Shown here in pieces: positions 7,147 through 14,329 of a stretch of 14,329 nucleotides of DNA (positions are counted from its first letter, which is position 1; the number at the start of each line of letters is the position of its first letter). The notes beneath the pieces were generated by a model, which was not told where the DNA came from, made no database searches, and was given only the letters and a program-made list of their open reading frames with translations. Source of the stretch: MVRV01 sp964469905 (GTDB lineage Bacteria > Desulfobacterota > Syntrophia > Syntrophales > Smithellaceae); the NCBI GenBank assembly GCA_964469905.1, contig CAYXZW010000065.1:1-14329 (forward strand). Direction: 5' to 3'. The position numbers and the translations under genes are program-made.

Positions 7147-8676
7147 GTGTTCATAAAAGTTTTTGGCATGAGCATAATTGGCATGGAAGCTTATTCCATT
7201 TCCGTGGAAATAGACATATCGGCCGGACTACCTCAATTTTCCACCGTTGGTCTACCTGATGCTTCGGTCAAAGAAAGCAGAGACAGGATTAAAGCCGCAA
7301 TAAAAAATTCCGGCTACCGTTTTCCCCGCAGCCACGTCACGGTCAACCTTGCTCCCGCTGATATCAAGAAAGAAGGCACCGGTTTTGATCTGCCCATTGC
7401 CGTTGGAATTCTGGCAGCTGAAGAATTAATAAAAGAAGACTCGTTGCATGATTGTTTTTTTCTCGGGGAACTTTCTCTTGACGGCAGCATTAAAAGCGTA
7501 AGAGGCGTTTTACCGGCCGCCCTGAAGGCAAAAGAGCTGGGCATCAGAAGAGTTTTTGTTCCGGCAGTGAACGCCCCCGAAGCAGCAATGGTGGAGGGAA
7601 TTGATGTTTTCGGGGTAAATACCCTGCCGGATGTGGTCGACTTTTTGGCCAACCGGAAAATTCTGGAACCGCTTGCGCTGGATATCAGCAGAATATTCCA
7701 GGAACATCGCCAATATGAAATTGATTTTAATGAAATCAAAGGACAAAGGCAAGCTCTCCGTGCACTGGAAATTGCGGCATCCGGCGGCCATAATGTTATT
7801 ATGATCGGCCCGCCAGGTTCCGGGAAAAGCATGTTGGCCAGGAGAATGCCGACAATTTTACCCGATCTTTCATTTGACGAAGCTATTGAGGTCACAAAGG
7901 TCTTTTCCGTTGCCGGATCATTGGACAAAAATCAAAACTTGATTGCCGTGCGGCCTTTCCGGGCACCACATCACACTATATCCGATGCCGGATTAGTGGG
8001 CGGAGGACAAACACCGCGTCCCGGCGAGATCAGTCTGTCCCATTTAGGAGTGCTTTTTTTAGATGAGCTTCCCGAATTTAAAAAAAATGCTCTGGAAGCT
8101 CTGAGACAGCCTCTGGAAGAAGGCAACATAACGATTACGCGCTCCCTGGTCACGGCATCTTTTCCCGCCAGGTTTATGCTGATTGCGGCCATGAATCCCT
8201 GCCCTTGCGGATATTTCGGAGATAGAGTCCGCACTTGCCGCTGCAGTCCTCAGCAAATCCGTCAGTATCAGGCCAAAATATCAGGACCGCTTCTGGATCG
8301 AATTGATTTACATATTGAGGTGCCTTCCGTTAAATACCGCGCCCTGGCCGACAAGGAGACAGGGGAATCTTCAGCAACAATCAAAGAACGGGTAAACAAG
8401 GCACGCGAGCGCCAGATAAGGCGTTATGAAGGGAATGGAGTCTTTTGCAATGCCCGGATGACCGAAAAGCAGATTAAAACTTATTGCTCGATTGACGAAG
8501 AATCGCATAAGCTTTTGGAAATGGCCATTGAAAAATTAGGGTTAAGTGCCCGCGCCATGAATCGGATTTTGAAAGTTGCCCGCACCATTGCCGATATGGA
8601 AAATCAAGAAACTGTGAAATCGGCTCACGTGGCTGAAGCAATTCAATATCGAAGTCTTGATCGCAGTTTAATTTAA
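7147..8676 (+). CDS. comM: YifB/ComM-family Mg-chelatase-like AAA+ ATPase
   Basis: From GTG 7147 this encodes 509 aa, the normal length for the YifB/ComM family. ComM is a hexameric DNA helicase that helps branch migration during natural transformation in species where it has been studied; many non-competent bacteria carry it too. The order is an N-terminal LonC-like domain (about 1-175, with AYSISVEIDISAGLPQFSTV and NLAPADIKKEG.GFDLPIA), Walker A GPPGSGKS (221-228), Walker B VLFLDE (302-307), a cysteine pair cluster CPCGYFGDRVRTCRC (352-366), the arginine-finger region LLDRID (382-387), and a C-terminal lid with LSARAMNRILKVARTIAD (466-483). The start is chosen because MFIKVFGMSIIGMEAY matches the family N-terminus and a ribosome site sits nine nt upstream. 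Competence genes are not visible nearby, so a role in transformation here is unproven. Confidence 0.95.
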   Translation: MFIKVFGMSIIGMEAYSISVEIDISAGLPQFSTVGLPDASVKESRDRIKAAIKNSGYRFPRSHVTVNLAPADIKKEGTGFDLPIAVGILAAEELIKEDSLHDCFFLGELSLDGSIKSVRGVLPAALKAKELGIRRVFVPAVNAPEAAMVEGIDVFGVNTLPDVVDFLANRKILEPLALDISRIFQEHRQYEIDFNEIKGQRQALRALEIAASGGHNVIMIGPPGSGKSMLARRMPTILPDLSFDEAIEVTKVFSVAGSLDKNQNLIAVRPFRAPHHTISDAGLVGGGQTPRPGEISLSHLGVLFLDELPEFKKNALEALRQPLEEGNITITRSLVTASFPARFMLIAAMNPCPCGYFGDRVRTCRCSPQQIRQYQAKISGPLLDRIDLHIEVPSVKYRALADKETGESSATIKERVNKARERQIRRYEGNGVFCNARMTEKQIKTYCSIDEESHKLLEMAIEKLGLSARAMNRILKVARTIADMENQETVKSAHVAEAIQYRSLDRSLI

Positions 8677-8769
8677 TGATATGAATAGCCGTAATTTTTA
8701 AACAAAACGGGCTTTACCGAGATTACAAATCGAGTAATGTCACCGACAACTCAGTGAAAAGAGGAATCT
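8677..8769. other. Short intergenic gap between comM-like and ilvE
   Basis: This 93-bp AT-rich gap shows no convincing terminator hairpin with a T-run, so read-through from comM into ilvE is possible. An AGAGG ribosome site (8760-8764) precedes the ilvE ATG by five nt. Confidence 0.4.
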
Positions 8770-9867
8770 ATGGAAATAAAAATTAAAAAAGCTCCACAAA
8801 AAAAGAGAAAAGCGAAACCAACTGACGAATCTCAGCTTGGTTTTGGCAAGATATTCACCGACCATTTTTTTAATATCAAATACAAGGAAGGTCGTGGCTG
8901 GTATGATGCAGTAATTGAACCTTACCGCCCGCTGCAATTAGATCCAACAGCCATGTGCCTGCACTACGGGCAGGAAATCTTCGAAGGCCTGAAAGCATAT
9001 CGGGGCAAAAACGATGAGATTTATCTTTTCCGCCCGATGGAAAATATCAAAAGAATGGCTGCTTCCGCAGAAAGAATGTGTATGCCGCCCATGGACGAAG
9101 AAATATTTCTTGATGCCATAAAGAAACTGGTTATTCTGGAGCAAGACTGGATTCCCCGCGGCGCCGGAACATCAATGTATATTCGCCCTACCATGATCGC
9201 CACGGAAGCAGCTCTGGGTGTGCATCCGGCCAGCGAATATCTCTTTTTTATTGTGGTGGGACCGGTGGGCGCTTATTATCCGCAGGGATTTTCCCCGACA
9301 AAAATGTTTGTGTCGGAGGAATATGTGCGGGCAACACGCGGTGGGACCGGTAATATCAAAGCAGCAATTAATTATGCCTCCAGCCTGTATGCCAGCCGCA
9401 TCGCCACTAATAAGGGATATACTCAGGTTTTGTGGCTAGATGCTCTGGAAAATAAATACGTGGAAGAGGTGGGTACCAGCAACATCTTTTTTGCCCTCGG
9501 TAACGAACTCATTACTCCACCCCTGGAAGGAACCATTTTACCAGGAGTTACCCGTGATTCGGTTATTAAACTGGCCGGCCATTTAGGAACCAAGGTTGTC
9601 GAAAGAAAGATAGCCATTCAAGAAGTGTTAGAAGCAGCGGAAAAAGGCACTCTCACGGAGGCTTTTGCTTCGGGAACGGCAGCAATAGTTTCTCCGGTCG
9701 GACAGCTTTATTTCCGCAATAAAGAGTATTTAATCAATGGCGGTAAAACGGGCCCGCTGGCTGAAAAATTATTTAATGAAATTCTGCAAATTCAGTATGG
9801 CTTGAAAGAAGATCCCTTTGGCTGGCGTATTAAAATCAAGAATGGGAAAAAAGCTAAAAAAGGGTGA
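8770..9867 (+). CDS. ilvE: Branched-chain amino-acid aminotransferase
   Basis: This is a 365-aa fold-type IV PLP enzyme that interconverts leucine, isoleucine and valine with their 2-oxo acids, using 2-oxoglutarate/glutamate. It is the longer 'type II' form seen also in eukaryotes. SQLGFGKIFTDH (21-32) and LHYGQEIFEGLKAYRG (64-79) are typical of this form. RATRGGTGNIKAAINYA (187-203) contains the PLP-binding lysine, Lys197. EEVGTSNIFF (232-241), LEGTILPGVTRDS and EAFASGTAAIVSPVG complete the active site. The ATG at 8770 has a nearby ribosome site, and the lysine-rich start MEIKIKKAPQKKRKAKP leads directly into the conserved region. The tail is also lysine-rich (KKGKKAKKG or similar), as often seen in this form. 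It serves amino-acid synthesis or catabolism; neighbours give no operon context. Confidence 0.96.
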   Translation: MEIKIKKAPQKKRKAKPTDESQLGFGKIFTDHFFNIKYKEGRGWYDAVIEPYRPLQLDPTAMCLHYGQEIFEGLKAYRGKNDEIYLFRPMENIKRMAASAERMCMPPMDEEIFLDAIKKLVILEQDWIPRGAGTSMYIRPTMIATEAALGVHPASEYLFFIVVGPVGAYYPQGFSPTKMFVSEEYVRATRGGTGNIKAAINYASSLYASRIATNKGYTQVLWLDALENKYVEEVGTSNIFFALGNELITPPLEGTILPGVTRDSVIKLAGHLGTKVVERKIAIQEVLEAAEKGTLTEAFASGTAAIVSPVGQLYFRNKEYLINGGKTGPLAEKLFNEILQIQYGLKEDPFGWRIKIKNGKKAKKG

Positions 9868-9918
9868 ATTTCTTTTTTTCCTCTGGATACAAGCACTTGG
9901 ATTTGTATTCCACAACAC

Positions 9919-9951
9919 TGTGGAAAGGCCTGTGGATAACCTTGTTGATAA
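9919..9951 (+). promoter_or_regulatory. Cluster of three DnaA-box-like 9-mers at 12-bp spacing
   Basis: TGTGGAAAG (9919-9927), TGTGGATAA (9931-9939) and TGTTGATAA (9943-9951) start exactly 12 bp apart in the same orientation. The middle one is the exact reverse complement of the E. coli consensus TTATCCACA; the third differs at one base and the first at two. An opposed weaker match, TATTCCACA, lies at 9906-9914. The neighbouring DNA to the right is AT-rich. The cluster could bind DnaA as part of an origin, as a DnaA-titrating site or as a DnaA-regulated promoter. No dnaA, gyrB or parAB gene is in view to favour an origin. Confidence 0.5.
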
Positions 9952-10066
9952 TCTTCGCAAGTGCGCAATTAACACGACATTACACCAAATTGCATAAATT
10001 TTGAGCACCAACAATATCAAGTATTTTCAGGAACTTGCAAATATTCTTTTTATTCATGGCCACTTA

Positions 10067-10080
10067 GCGCAATGCGCAAT
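10067..10080 (+). repeat. Tandem GCGCAAT repeat
   Basis: GCGCAAT occurs twice back to back (10067-10073, 10074-10080) and a third time at 9963-9969, all between the DnaA-box cluster and lolA. The copies are short and could be protein-binding half-sites; nothing else supports that. Confidence 0.4.
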
Positions 10081-10099
10081 AAAGGATATAAACTCCTTT
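10081..10099. repeat. Inverted repeat AAAGGA-N7-TCCTTT before lolA
   Basis: The arms at 10081-10086 and 10094-10099 pair perfectly around TATAAAC, about 50 bp before the lolA start. TATAAA (10087-10092) could be a -10 element inside the repeat, making it operator-like, but no good -35 is seen 17 bp upstream. It is too weak and lacks a T-run to be a terminator. Confidence 0.3.
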
Positions 10100-10150
10100 G
10101 AAAAAAATGTGCCAATTTCGCCTCTCTTTTTAATTTTTTATAGGGAAAAA

Positions 10151-10858
10151 ATGATGAAAATATTTTGGAAAAGAAATTCGCAGGTTATCATGCTTGCCGG
10201 TAGTCGCCTGATATTTATCGCGTTATTCACGCTGCTAGCGCCATTTAGCGCATTTGCCGCCGCGCTTGTGACGACCGATGAAGTTGTCACGGCACTTCAG
10301 CAAACATACGAAAAAACACAAGATTTCAAAGCCGGCTTTATTCAGGAAACAACCATGCAATCGATAAAGAAGACCGACAGGGAAGAAGGAACTGTTTTTT
10401 TTAAAAATCCCAAGAATATGCTGTGGGACTATTCGCTGCCCAAAAAAAAGAAGCTGGTCATCAATCCCCGGAAAGCCTGGCTTTATCTTCCTCAGGAAAA
10501 GGTCGCCTATACTCAGGAAGCAGATTACATTTATAAATCCAGGACATTAATTAAATTTCTATCCGGACTGGGTAAGTTAAAAGATGATTTTATCATTAAA
10601 TATGCCGAACCTAAATCTCAGGATAAACAAGGTAATTATCTGCTTGTTTTAACCCCGCTGGAAAAGACGCCCGGGCTTAATCCTTTTGCGATAACTGTTG
10701 ATAAAAACACTTTTATTATTTTACAGGTCAGCTTTGAAGACGCGCTGGGAAACTCAACTACCTTGAAATTTTCCAACATTTCTACAAACACCGGCCTTTC
10801 CGATAAAATGTTTCAATTTAAACCACCGGCAGGTGTTTCCATTTTCAATATGCCGTAG
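10151..10858 (+). CDS. lolA: Outer-membrane lipoprotein carrier protein LolA
   Basis: LolA is a periplasmic chaperone that carries lipoproteins from the inner-membrane LolCDE complex to the outer membrane. The 235-aa product starts MMKIFWKRNSQVIML, with a basic N-region, a hydrophobic stretch (about 19-34) and a likely signal-peptidase I site near AFA-A (34-37). After it come the LolA features: LQQTYEKTQDFKAGFIQET, EGTVFFKNPKNMLWDYSLP, LVINPRKAWLYLPQ and a C-terminal region with LEFS/LKFSNI-type strands and FQFKPPAGV. Length fits the family (about 200-235 aa). The open frame extends back to TTG 10001, but AGGG (10142-10145) lies five nt before ATG 10151 and eight before ATG 10154, and the signal peptide begins here. 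It implies an outer membrane. The neighbouring ftsK common in other genomes is not seen. Confidence 0.9.
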   Translation: MMKIFWKRNSQVIMLAGSRLIFIALFTLLAPFSAFAAALVTTDEVVTALQQTYEKTQDFKAGFIQETTMQSIKKTDREEGTVFFKNPKNMLWDYSLPKKKKLVINPRKAWLYLPQEKVAYTQEADYIYKSRTLIKFLSGLGKLKDDFIIKYAEPKSQDKQGNYLLVLTPLEKTPGLNPFAITVDKNTFIILQVSFEDALGNSTTLKFSNISTNTGLSDKMFQFKPPAGVSIFNMP

Positions 10859-10916
10859 CCTTGTGGGCAACAGAAAGCAATAATGCTAATGCCGCGCATC
10901 TGAATTGCGTGGAATA

Positions 10917-11177
10917 ATGAAAGTTCAATCATATTTAATGTCCATCCATATAATTCCGGTAAATAAACTAAGTGATGATGCCTTGCAGGGAGTTATTGAA
11001 GAATTTGTCTCCCGTAACGGAACAGATTACGGTGCAGTGGAAGCATCCCGGGCAACAAGCATCAACCAGGTAAAACGTCAACTGGAAATAGGCCGGGCGG
11101 TTCTTATTTATGATGACGAAACGGAAACAACCAATATATTTCTGTCGGACGATCCTGTCCTCAAGAAGCTGGATTAA
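10917..11177 (+). CDS. UPF0270 (YheU-like) small protein
   Basis: This is an 86-aa soluble protein of unknown function. IIPVNKLSDDALQGVIEEFVSRNGTDYG (12-39), then VKRQLEIGRAVLIYDDETETTNI (52-74), match closely the E. coli YheU pattern IIPW..L...TL..LIE.FVLREGTDYGE followed by V..QL..GEAVLVW.E..ETVNI. Start choice is uncertain. ATG 10917 has only a weak GGA very close by; ATG 10938 (MSIHIIPVNKL) fits the usual family N-terminus but has no ribosome site; TTG 10905 is also in frame. The gene ends 4 nt before the pseudouridine-synthase ATG, so the two are probably cotranscribed. The family name comes from the resemblance alone; no molecular role is known to me. Confidence 0.8.
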   Translation: MKVQSYLMSIHIIPVNKLSDDALQGVIEEFVSRNGTDYGAVEASRATSINQVKRQLEIGRAVLIYDDETETTNIFLSDDPVLKKLD

Positions 11178-11181
11178 ATAA

Positions 11182-12075
11182 ATGAATGCCGGCAGTAAAA
11201 AAGATTCTTACCAAATAACGCTGTGCGTCACACGGCAGGCCAAACTTCTGGAATATCTCTATGCCTCATTTCCCGAGCGCAGCAGAAAAGCGGTAAAGTC
11301 GCTTCTGGAACAAAAACAGATAATGATTGCTAACCGGATTGTCACCAGTTTCGATTATCCGCTCGTACCGGGGATGGAAGTCTTTGTCCTGAAGAAAAAG
11401 GCGGTACAGGATGTTACGCTCAAGAAAATGAATCTGCTCTATGAAGATGAACATCTTCTGGTCATTGAGAAGTCCGCGCGGCTTCTTTCGGTTGCCACCG
11501 CAAAAGAAAATGAGGAAACGGCTTTCAGTATTTTGAAAAGCTATGTGAAAAGCAACAATTCCCAGGCACAGTTGTATATTGTGCATCGCCTTGATCGCGA
11601 TACCTCGGGCGTGATGATGTTTGCCAAAAGCAAAGAAGCACAGGAGAAATTGCAGGACAATTGGGACGTCGCCGTGACGAAAAGGCTCTACTACGCGGTA
11701 GTCGAAGGACATGTCCAAAAAGAGGCCGGTGAAATTGTCTCCTACCTTCAGGAAAATAAATCACTGAAGATGTATTCCTCCAGAACTTCTGGTGACGGAC
11801 AAAAAGCAGTTACCCGCTACCGTGTTTTGAAAAGTAATGCACACTATTCGCTCCTGGAAGTGGAACTGGAAACAGGCCGAAAAAATCAGATCCGGGTTCA
11901 TCTGCAAGACATGGGGCACAGCATCGCCGGGGATAAAAAATATGGCGCTCTCACCGATCCGCTGCGTCGCCTGGCGCTCCACGCTGGTGTTCTGGAATTT
12001 TCCCACCCCATCACCGGGAAAGGCCTGCACTTCGCGACACCAATTCCGGCAATTTTCAAAAAGTTGTTTACTTAG
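11182..12075 (+). CDS. RluA-family RNA pseudouridine synthase
   Basis: This 297-aa enzyme isomerises uridine to pseudouridine in rRNA or tRNA. An N-terminal S4-like RNA-binding domain (about 17-70, with RSRKAVKSLLEQKQIMIANRIV) precedes the catalytic domain. That domain carries LLYEDEHLLVIEK (85-97), HRLDRDTSG (135-143, catalytic Asp138), KRLYYAVVEG (167-176), TGRKNQIRVHL (231-241) and GHSIAGDKKYG (245-255). The subfamily (RluA, RluC, RluD or other) and so the target uridine cannot be settled by eye; the S4 domain argues against plain RluA. The ATG at 11182 follows the UPF0270 stop by 4 nt with only a weak GGA site. Its stop TAG (12073-12075) lies 3 bp from the stop of the convergent copA gene. 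Confidence 0.95.
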   Translation: MNAGSKKDSYQITLCVTRQAKLLEYLYASFPERSRKAVKSLLEQKQIMIANRIVTSFDYPLVPGMEVFVLKKKAVQDVTLKKMNLLYEDEHLLVIEKSARLLSVATAKENEETAFSILKSYVKSNNSQAQLYIVHRLDRDTSGVMMFAKSKEAQEKLQDNWDVAVTKRLYYAVVEGHVQKEAGEIVSYLQENKSLKMYSSRTSGDGQKAVTRYRVLKSNAHYSLLEVELETGRKNQIRVHLQDMGHSIAGDKKYGALTDPLRRLALHAGVLEFSHPITGKGLHFATPIPAIFKKLFT

Positions 12076-12078
12076 GGT

Positions 12079-14329
12079 CTATTTGCTCTGTTTCTGCCAA
12101 ACCCTTTTCAGACGCAAAGAATTGCTGACTACCGAAACCGAACTCAAGGCCATCGCCGCAGCGGCATATTCGGGATTGAGCAGGATTCCGAAGAAGGGAT
12201 ACAAGGCACCGGCGGCAACGGGAATACCAATCACATTATAGAAAAATGCCCAGAACAGATTCTGTTTGATTACCCGCATTGTCCTCTGCGACAGGCTTAT
12301 CGCCTCCGGCACGCCCATCAGATCATCGCGAATCAGGGTAATGTCGGAAGCTTCAATAGCCACGTCAGTCCCTGCACCAATGGCGATACCGATATCGGCT
12401 GCCGCCAGCGCCGGCGCATCGTTGATGCCGTCGCCGACCATGGCGACAACTTCTCCGGAACTTTGCAGTTTTCTTATTTCCTCGGCTTTGCTGCCCGGCA
12501 GAACTTCAGCCAATACCTGATCAATTCCTAACTGCATAGCAATGGCCCGGGCGGTACCAATATTATCTCCCGTCACCATCGCCACTTTCAAACCCCTGCC
12601 CTGCAAATTCTCTATTGCTTTTCTGGCCGAAGCTTTGGGCACATCGGCCAGTGCAATCAAGCCGCACACTTCTTGTTCGCACGCCACATAAACAACTGTT
12701 TTGCCCGCCAGAGCAAGCCGTTGGGCATCATCAGCGAGTGCGCCAGTAGAGACATTTTCCTTTTGCATGAGCAGGCGGTTGCCGATCAGACACAATTTTC
12801 CCTGCAGATATGCTTTTGCGCCCATGCCGGAAAGAGCGGAAAATTTTTCTGTGGAGGCAATATTAATATTGTTTTCCTGCGCCCGTTTTAAAACGGCCTG
12901 AGCCAGCGGATGCTCCGAAGTTGCCTCCAGAGCCGCCCCCATAGACAGAACCTGCCCTTCCGTAAAACCATTGCCCGCAATAATATCAGTTACCACCGGT
13001 TCACCACGAGTCAGTGTCCCGGTCTTGTCGAAGACGATGACGGTCAGCTTATGCACCTTTTCCAGCGCCTCGCCGCCTTTGATTAAGATACCGTTTTGCG
13101 CTCCCAGACCTGTGCCCACCATAATCGCCGTTGGCGTCGCCAGCCCCAGTGCGCACGGGCAGGCAATCACCAGTACTGAAACAAAGTTAATCAAGGCACG
13201 ACTGAAATTGCTCTGGGCAGGAACGAAATACCAGACGGCAAAAGTAACAAGGGCAATCGCAAAAACCACCGGAACAAAAACGGATGCGACCCGATCTGCG
13301 AGCCGCTGAATCGGAGCCTTGGAGCCCTGTGCTTCTTCGACCAGGCGGATAATTTGGGCCAGAGCTGTTTGTGCTCCCACACCTGTGGCCCGAAAGGTAA
13401 AGCTGCCCATTTTATTCATCGTCGCGGCAAAAACCTTTTGCGAGGCTTCTTTGGCTACCGGCATGCTCTCGCCGGTCAACATCGATTCATCAACGGTGGA
13501 TTCACCGGTGAGAATAACACCGTCCACCGGAATTCTTTCACCGGGCTTAACCAGCAGGATATCATCCACGCTGACTTCTTCCACAGCTATGTCTCTGGAA
13601 CTCCCGTTACGCAACAAATGGGCTGTTTGCGGCTTCAAACCCAGGAGCTCCTTGATTGCGTTCGATGTCTTGCCCTTGGCTTTTGCCTCCAGCAATCTAC
13701 CGACCAGAATAAGGGTGATTATCATGGCTGCACCATCATAATAGACATGGGGCAGGACACCGGCCGTCATGAAAACATGAGGAAAGAACGTTGCGGCGGC
13801 GGAATACAGATAAGCCGACAAAGCACCTACGGCAACCAGCGTATTCATGTCCGACGTTTTTTGCCGCGCCGCTTTCACTGCCCCGACAAAAAACCGGCTG
13901 CCAACCCAGAAGACAGCCGGAGCAGTCAACAAAAACATGGCATAAAGCATGGTTTGCCGGGGAATCCCCTGCAAAAAGACAAACCAGTGCTGCATGGAAC
14001 CAAAAAAGATAATGATACTCAGGATAGCGCCGAAGGTTACTTTTAACTTCAATTCCGCAAGTTCGTTGACCCGGGCAGATTCGGCCGGGTCCGGTAGGGA
14101 ATCTTTTATTTCCCCCAAATATTGATAACCCTGATCGACAATGGCTTTTTCCAGGGCTGCAAGTCCTGCCCACTTGTCAGCATGATTTATTGTCGCCCGG
14201 GCGGTGGCCATATTTACGCTGGCATCCTGTACGCCTGCGACTTCTTTGAGAGCATTTTCCACGCGCCGCACACAGGCGGCACAGGTCATCCCGCCCACGG
14301 AGATAGTAACCTTGTCCGGTGGAGAGGCT
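12079..14329 (-). CDS. copA: Cu(I)-translocating P1B-type ATPase, N-terminus beyond right edge
   Basis: This inner-membrane pump exports Cu(I), or Ag(I), using ATP. Counting from the GTG at 14298, which is only the first start-like codon, the motifs are: heavy-metal-binding GGMTCAAC (2-9), actuator TGES (275-278), transmembrane metal site CPC (380-382), phosphorylated Asp424 in DKTGTLT, the nucleotide-binding SEHPLA (461-466) and GDGINDAP (622-629). Later-helix residues FFYN (685-688) and MALSS (716-720) are typical of the Cu(I) subgroup. The frame stays open from 14298 to the window edge and reads PPDKVTISV before GGMTC, which continues the metal-binding domain, so the true start and possibly a further such domain lie outside. 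The stop is TAG at 12079-12081. No copper regulator or chaperone gene is in view. Confidence 0.95.
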   Translation of the reverse strand, partial: ASPPDKVTISVGGMTCAACVRRVENALKEVAGVQDASVNMATARATINHADKWAGLAALEKAIVDQGYQYLGEIKDSLPDPAESARVNELAELKLKVTFGAILSIIIFFGSMQHWFVFLQGIPRQTMLYAMFLLTAPAVFWVGSRFFVGAVKAARQKTSDMNTLVAVGALSAYLYSAAATFFPHVFMTAGVLPHVYYDGAAMIITLILVGRLLEAKAKGKTSNAIKELLGLKPQTAHLLRNGSSRDIAVEEVSVDDILLVKPGERIPVDGVILTGESTVDESMLTGESMPVAKEASQKVFAATMNKMGSFTFRATGVGAQTALAQIIRLVEEAQGSKAPIQRLADRVASVFVPVVFAIALVTFAVWYFVPAQSNFSRALINFVSVLVIACPCALGLATPTAIMVGTGLGAQNGILIKGGEALEKVHKLTVIVFDKTGTLTRGEPVVTDIIAGNGFTEGQVLSMGAALEATSEHPLAQAVLKRAQENNINIASTEKFSALSGMGAKAYLQGKLCLIGNRLLMQKENVSTGALADDAQRLALAGKTVVYVACEQEVCGLIALADVPKASARKAIENLQGRGLKVAMVTGDNIGTARAIAMQLGIDQVLAEVLPGSKAEEIRKLQSSGEVVAMVGDGINDAPALAAADIGIAIGAGTDVAIEASDITLIRDDLMGVPEAISLSQRTMRVIKQNLFWAFFYNVIGIPVAAGALYPFFGILLNPEYAAAAMALSSVSVVSNSLRLKRVWQKQSK

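Larger units (their letters stand above)
9868..10150. other. Intergenic region with DnaA-box cluster and repeats
   Basis: This is a 283-bp non-coding stretch between ilvE and lolA. It holds a cluster of DnaA-box-like 9-mers (9919-9951), a CCACA/TGTGG inverted repeat (9910-9923), three GCGCAAT copies (9963-9969, 10067-10073, 10074-10080), the hairpin AAAGGA-N7-TCCTTT (10081-10099) and AT-rich tracts up to the lolA ribosome site. A reading frame open from TTG 10001 joins lolA but has no ribosome site and no recognisable sequence before the signal peptide. Confidence 0.6.

Noticed and set aside
7314..7928. Minus-strand open frame of 204 codons within the comM-like gene
   Set aside because: It is the reverse shadow of a conserved coding region, with no ribosome site and no recognisable product.
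9845..9881. A-rich/T-rich pairing at the end of ilvE as a rho-independent terminator
   Set aside because: The stem would be almost all A:T, with GGAAAAAAG pairing to CTTTTTTCC, and lies partly in coding sequence. It lacks a GC-rich stem before the T-run.
10001..10150. Upstream extension of the lolA reading frame from a TTG, adding 50 residues
   Set aside because: No ribosome site precedes it, the extra residues resemble nothing in LolA, and they would bury the signal peptide. AGGG just before 10151 supports the shorter start.
13354..14046. Long plus-strand open frame (230 codons) across copA
   Set aside because: It is antisense to a clearly real copA with every P-type ATPase motif, and its product is rich in Q/R/H/C, typical of a shadow frame.

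Overview
The window looks like ordinary chromosomal DNA from a Gram-negative, probably anaerobic bacterium of the old 'Deltaproteobacteria' (Desulfobacterota; a Syntrophus/Smithella-like relative would fit). The Gram-negative call rests on a recognisable LolA, which needs an outer membrane. The finer placement is inferred from gene content and general style, not from a marker gene. I see no mobile element, CRISPR array, tRNA or rRNA.

Left block, 1-6692, all on the minus strand: five tightly packed genes. In transcription order they are a small membrane protein with a PH-like core (173 aa), a Fis-type DNA-binding protein (99 aa), a left-handed beta-helix protein related to the acetyltransferase half of GlmU (415 aa), a giant GlmS relative (1249 aa), and the start of CTP synthase pyrG, which runs off the left edge. 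Gaps between the last four genes are 18, 0 and 2 nt, so this is very probably one operon. The GlmS-like and GlmU-like pair suggests amino-sugar or nucleotide-sugar metabolism next to CTP supply. The giant protein has insertions, a displaced candidate catalytic cysteine and a C-terminal extension of about 320 aa with no function I can name. This pair is the most unusual part of the window.

Middle, 6693-9867: a divergent intergenic region of about 450 bp, then on the plus strand a YifB/ComM-type AAA+ ATPase and a branched-chain amino-acid aminotransferase (ilvE).

Right block, 9868-14329: a 283-bp gap holding three DnaA-box-like 9-mers at exact 12-bp spacing, then plus-strand lolA, a small UPF0270 (YheU-like) gene and an RluA-family pseudouridine synthase. 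These converge on a minus-strand Cu(I)-type P1B ATPase (copA) whose N-terminus lies beyond the right edge. The stop codons of the two convergent genes are only 3 bp apart.
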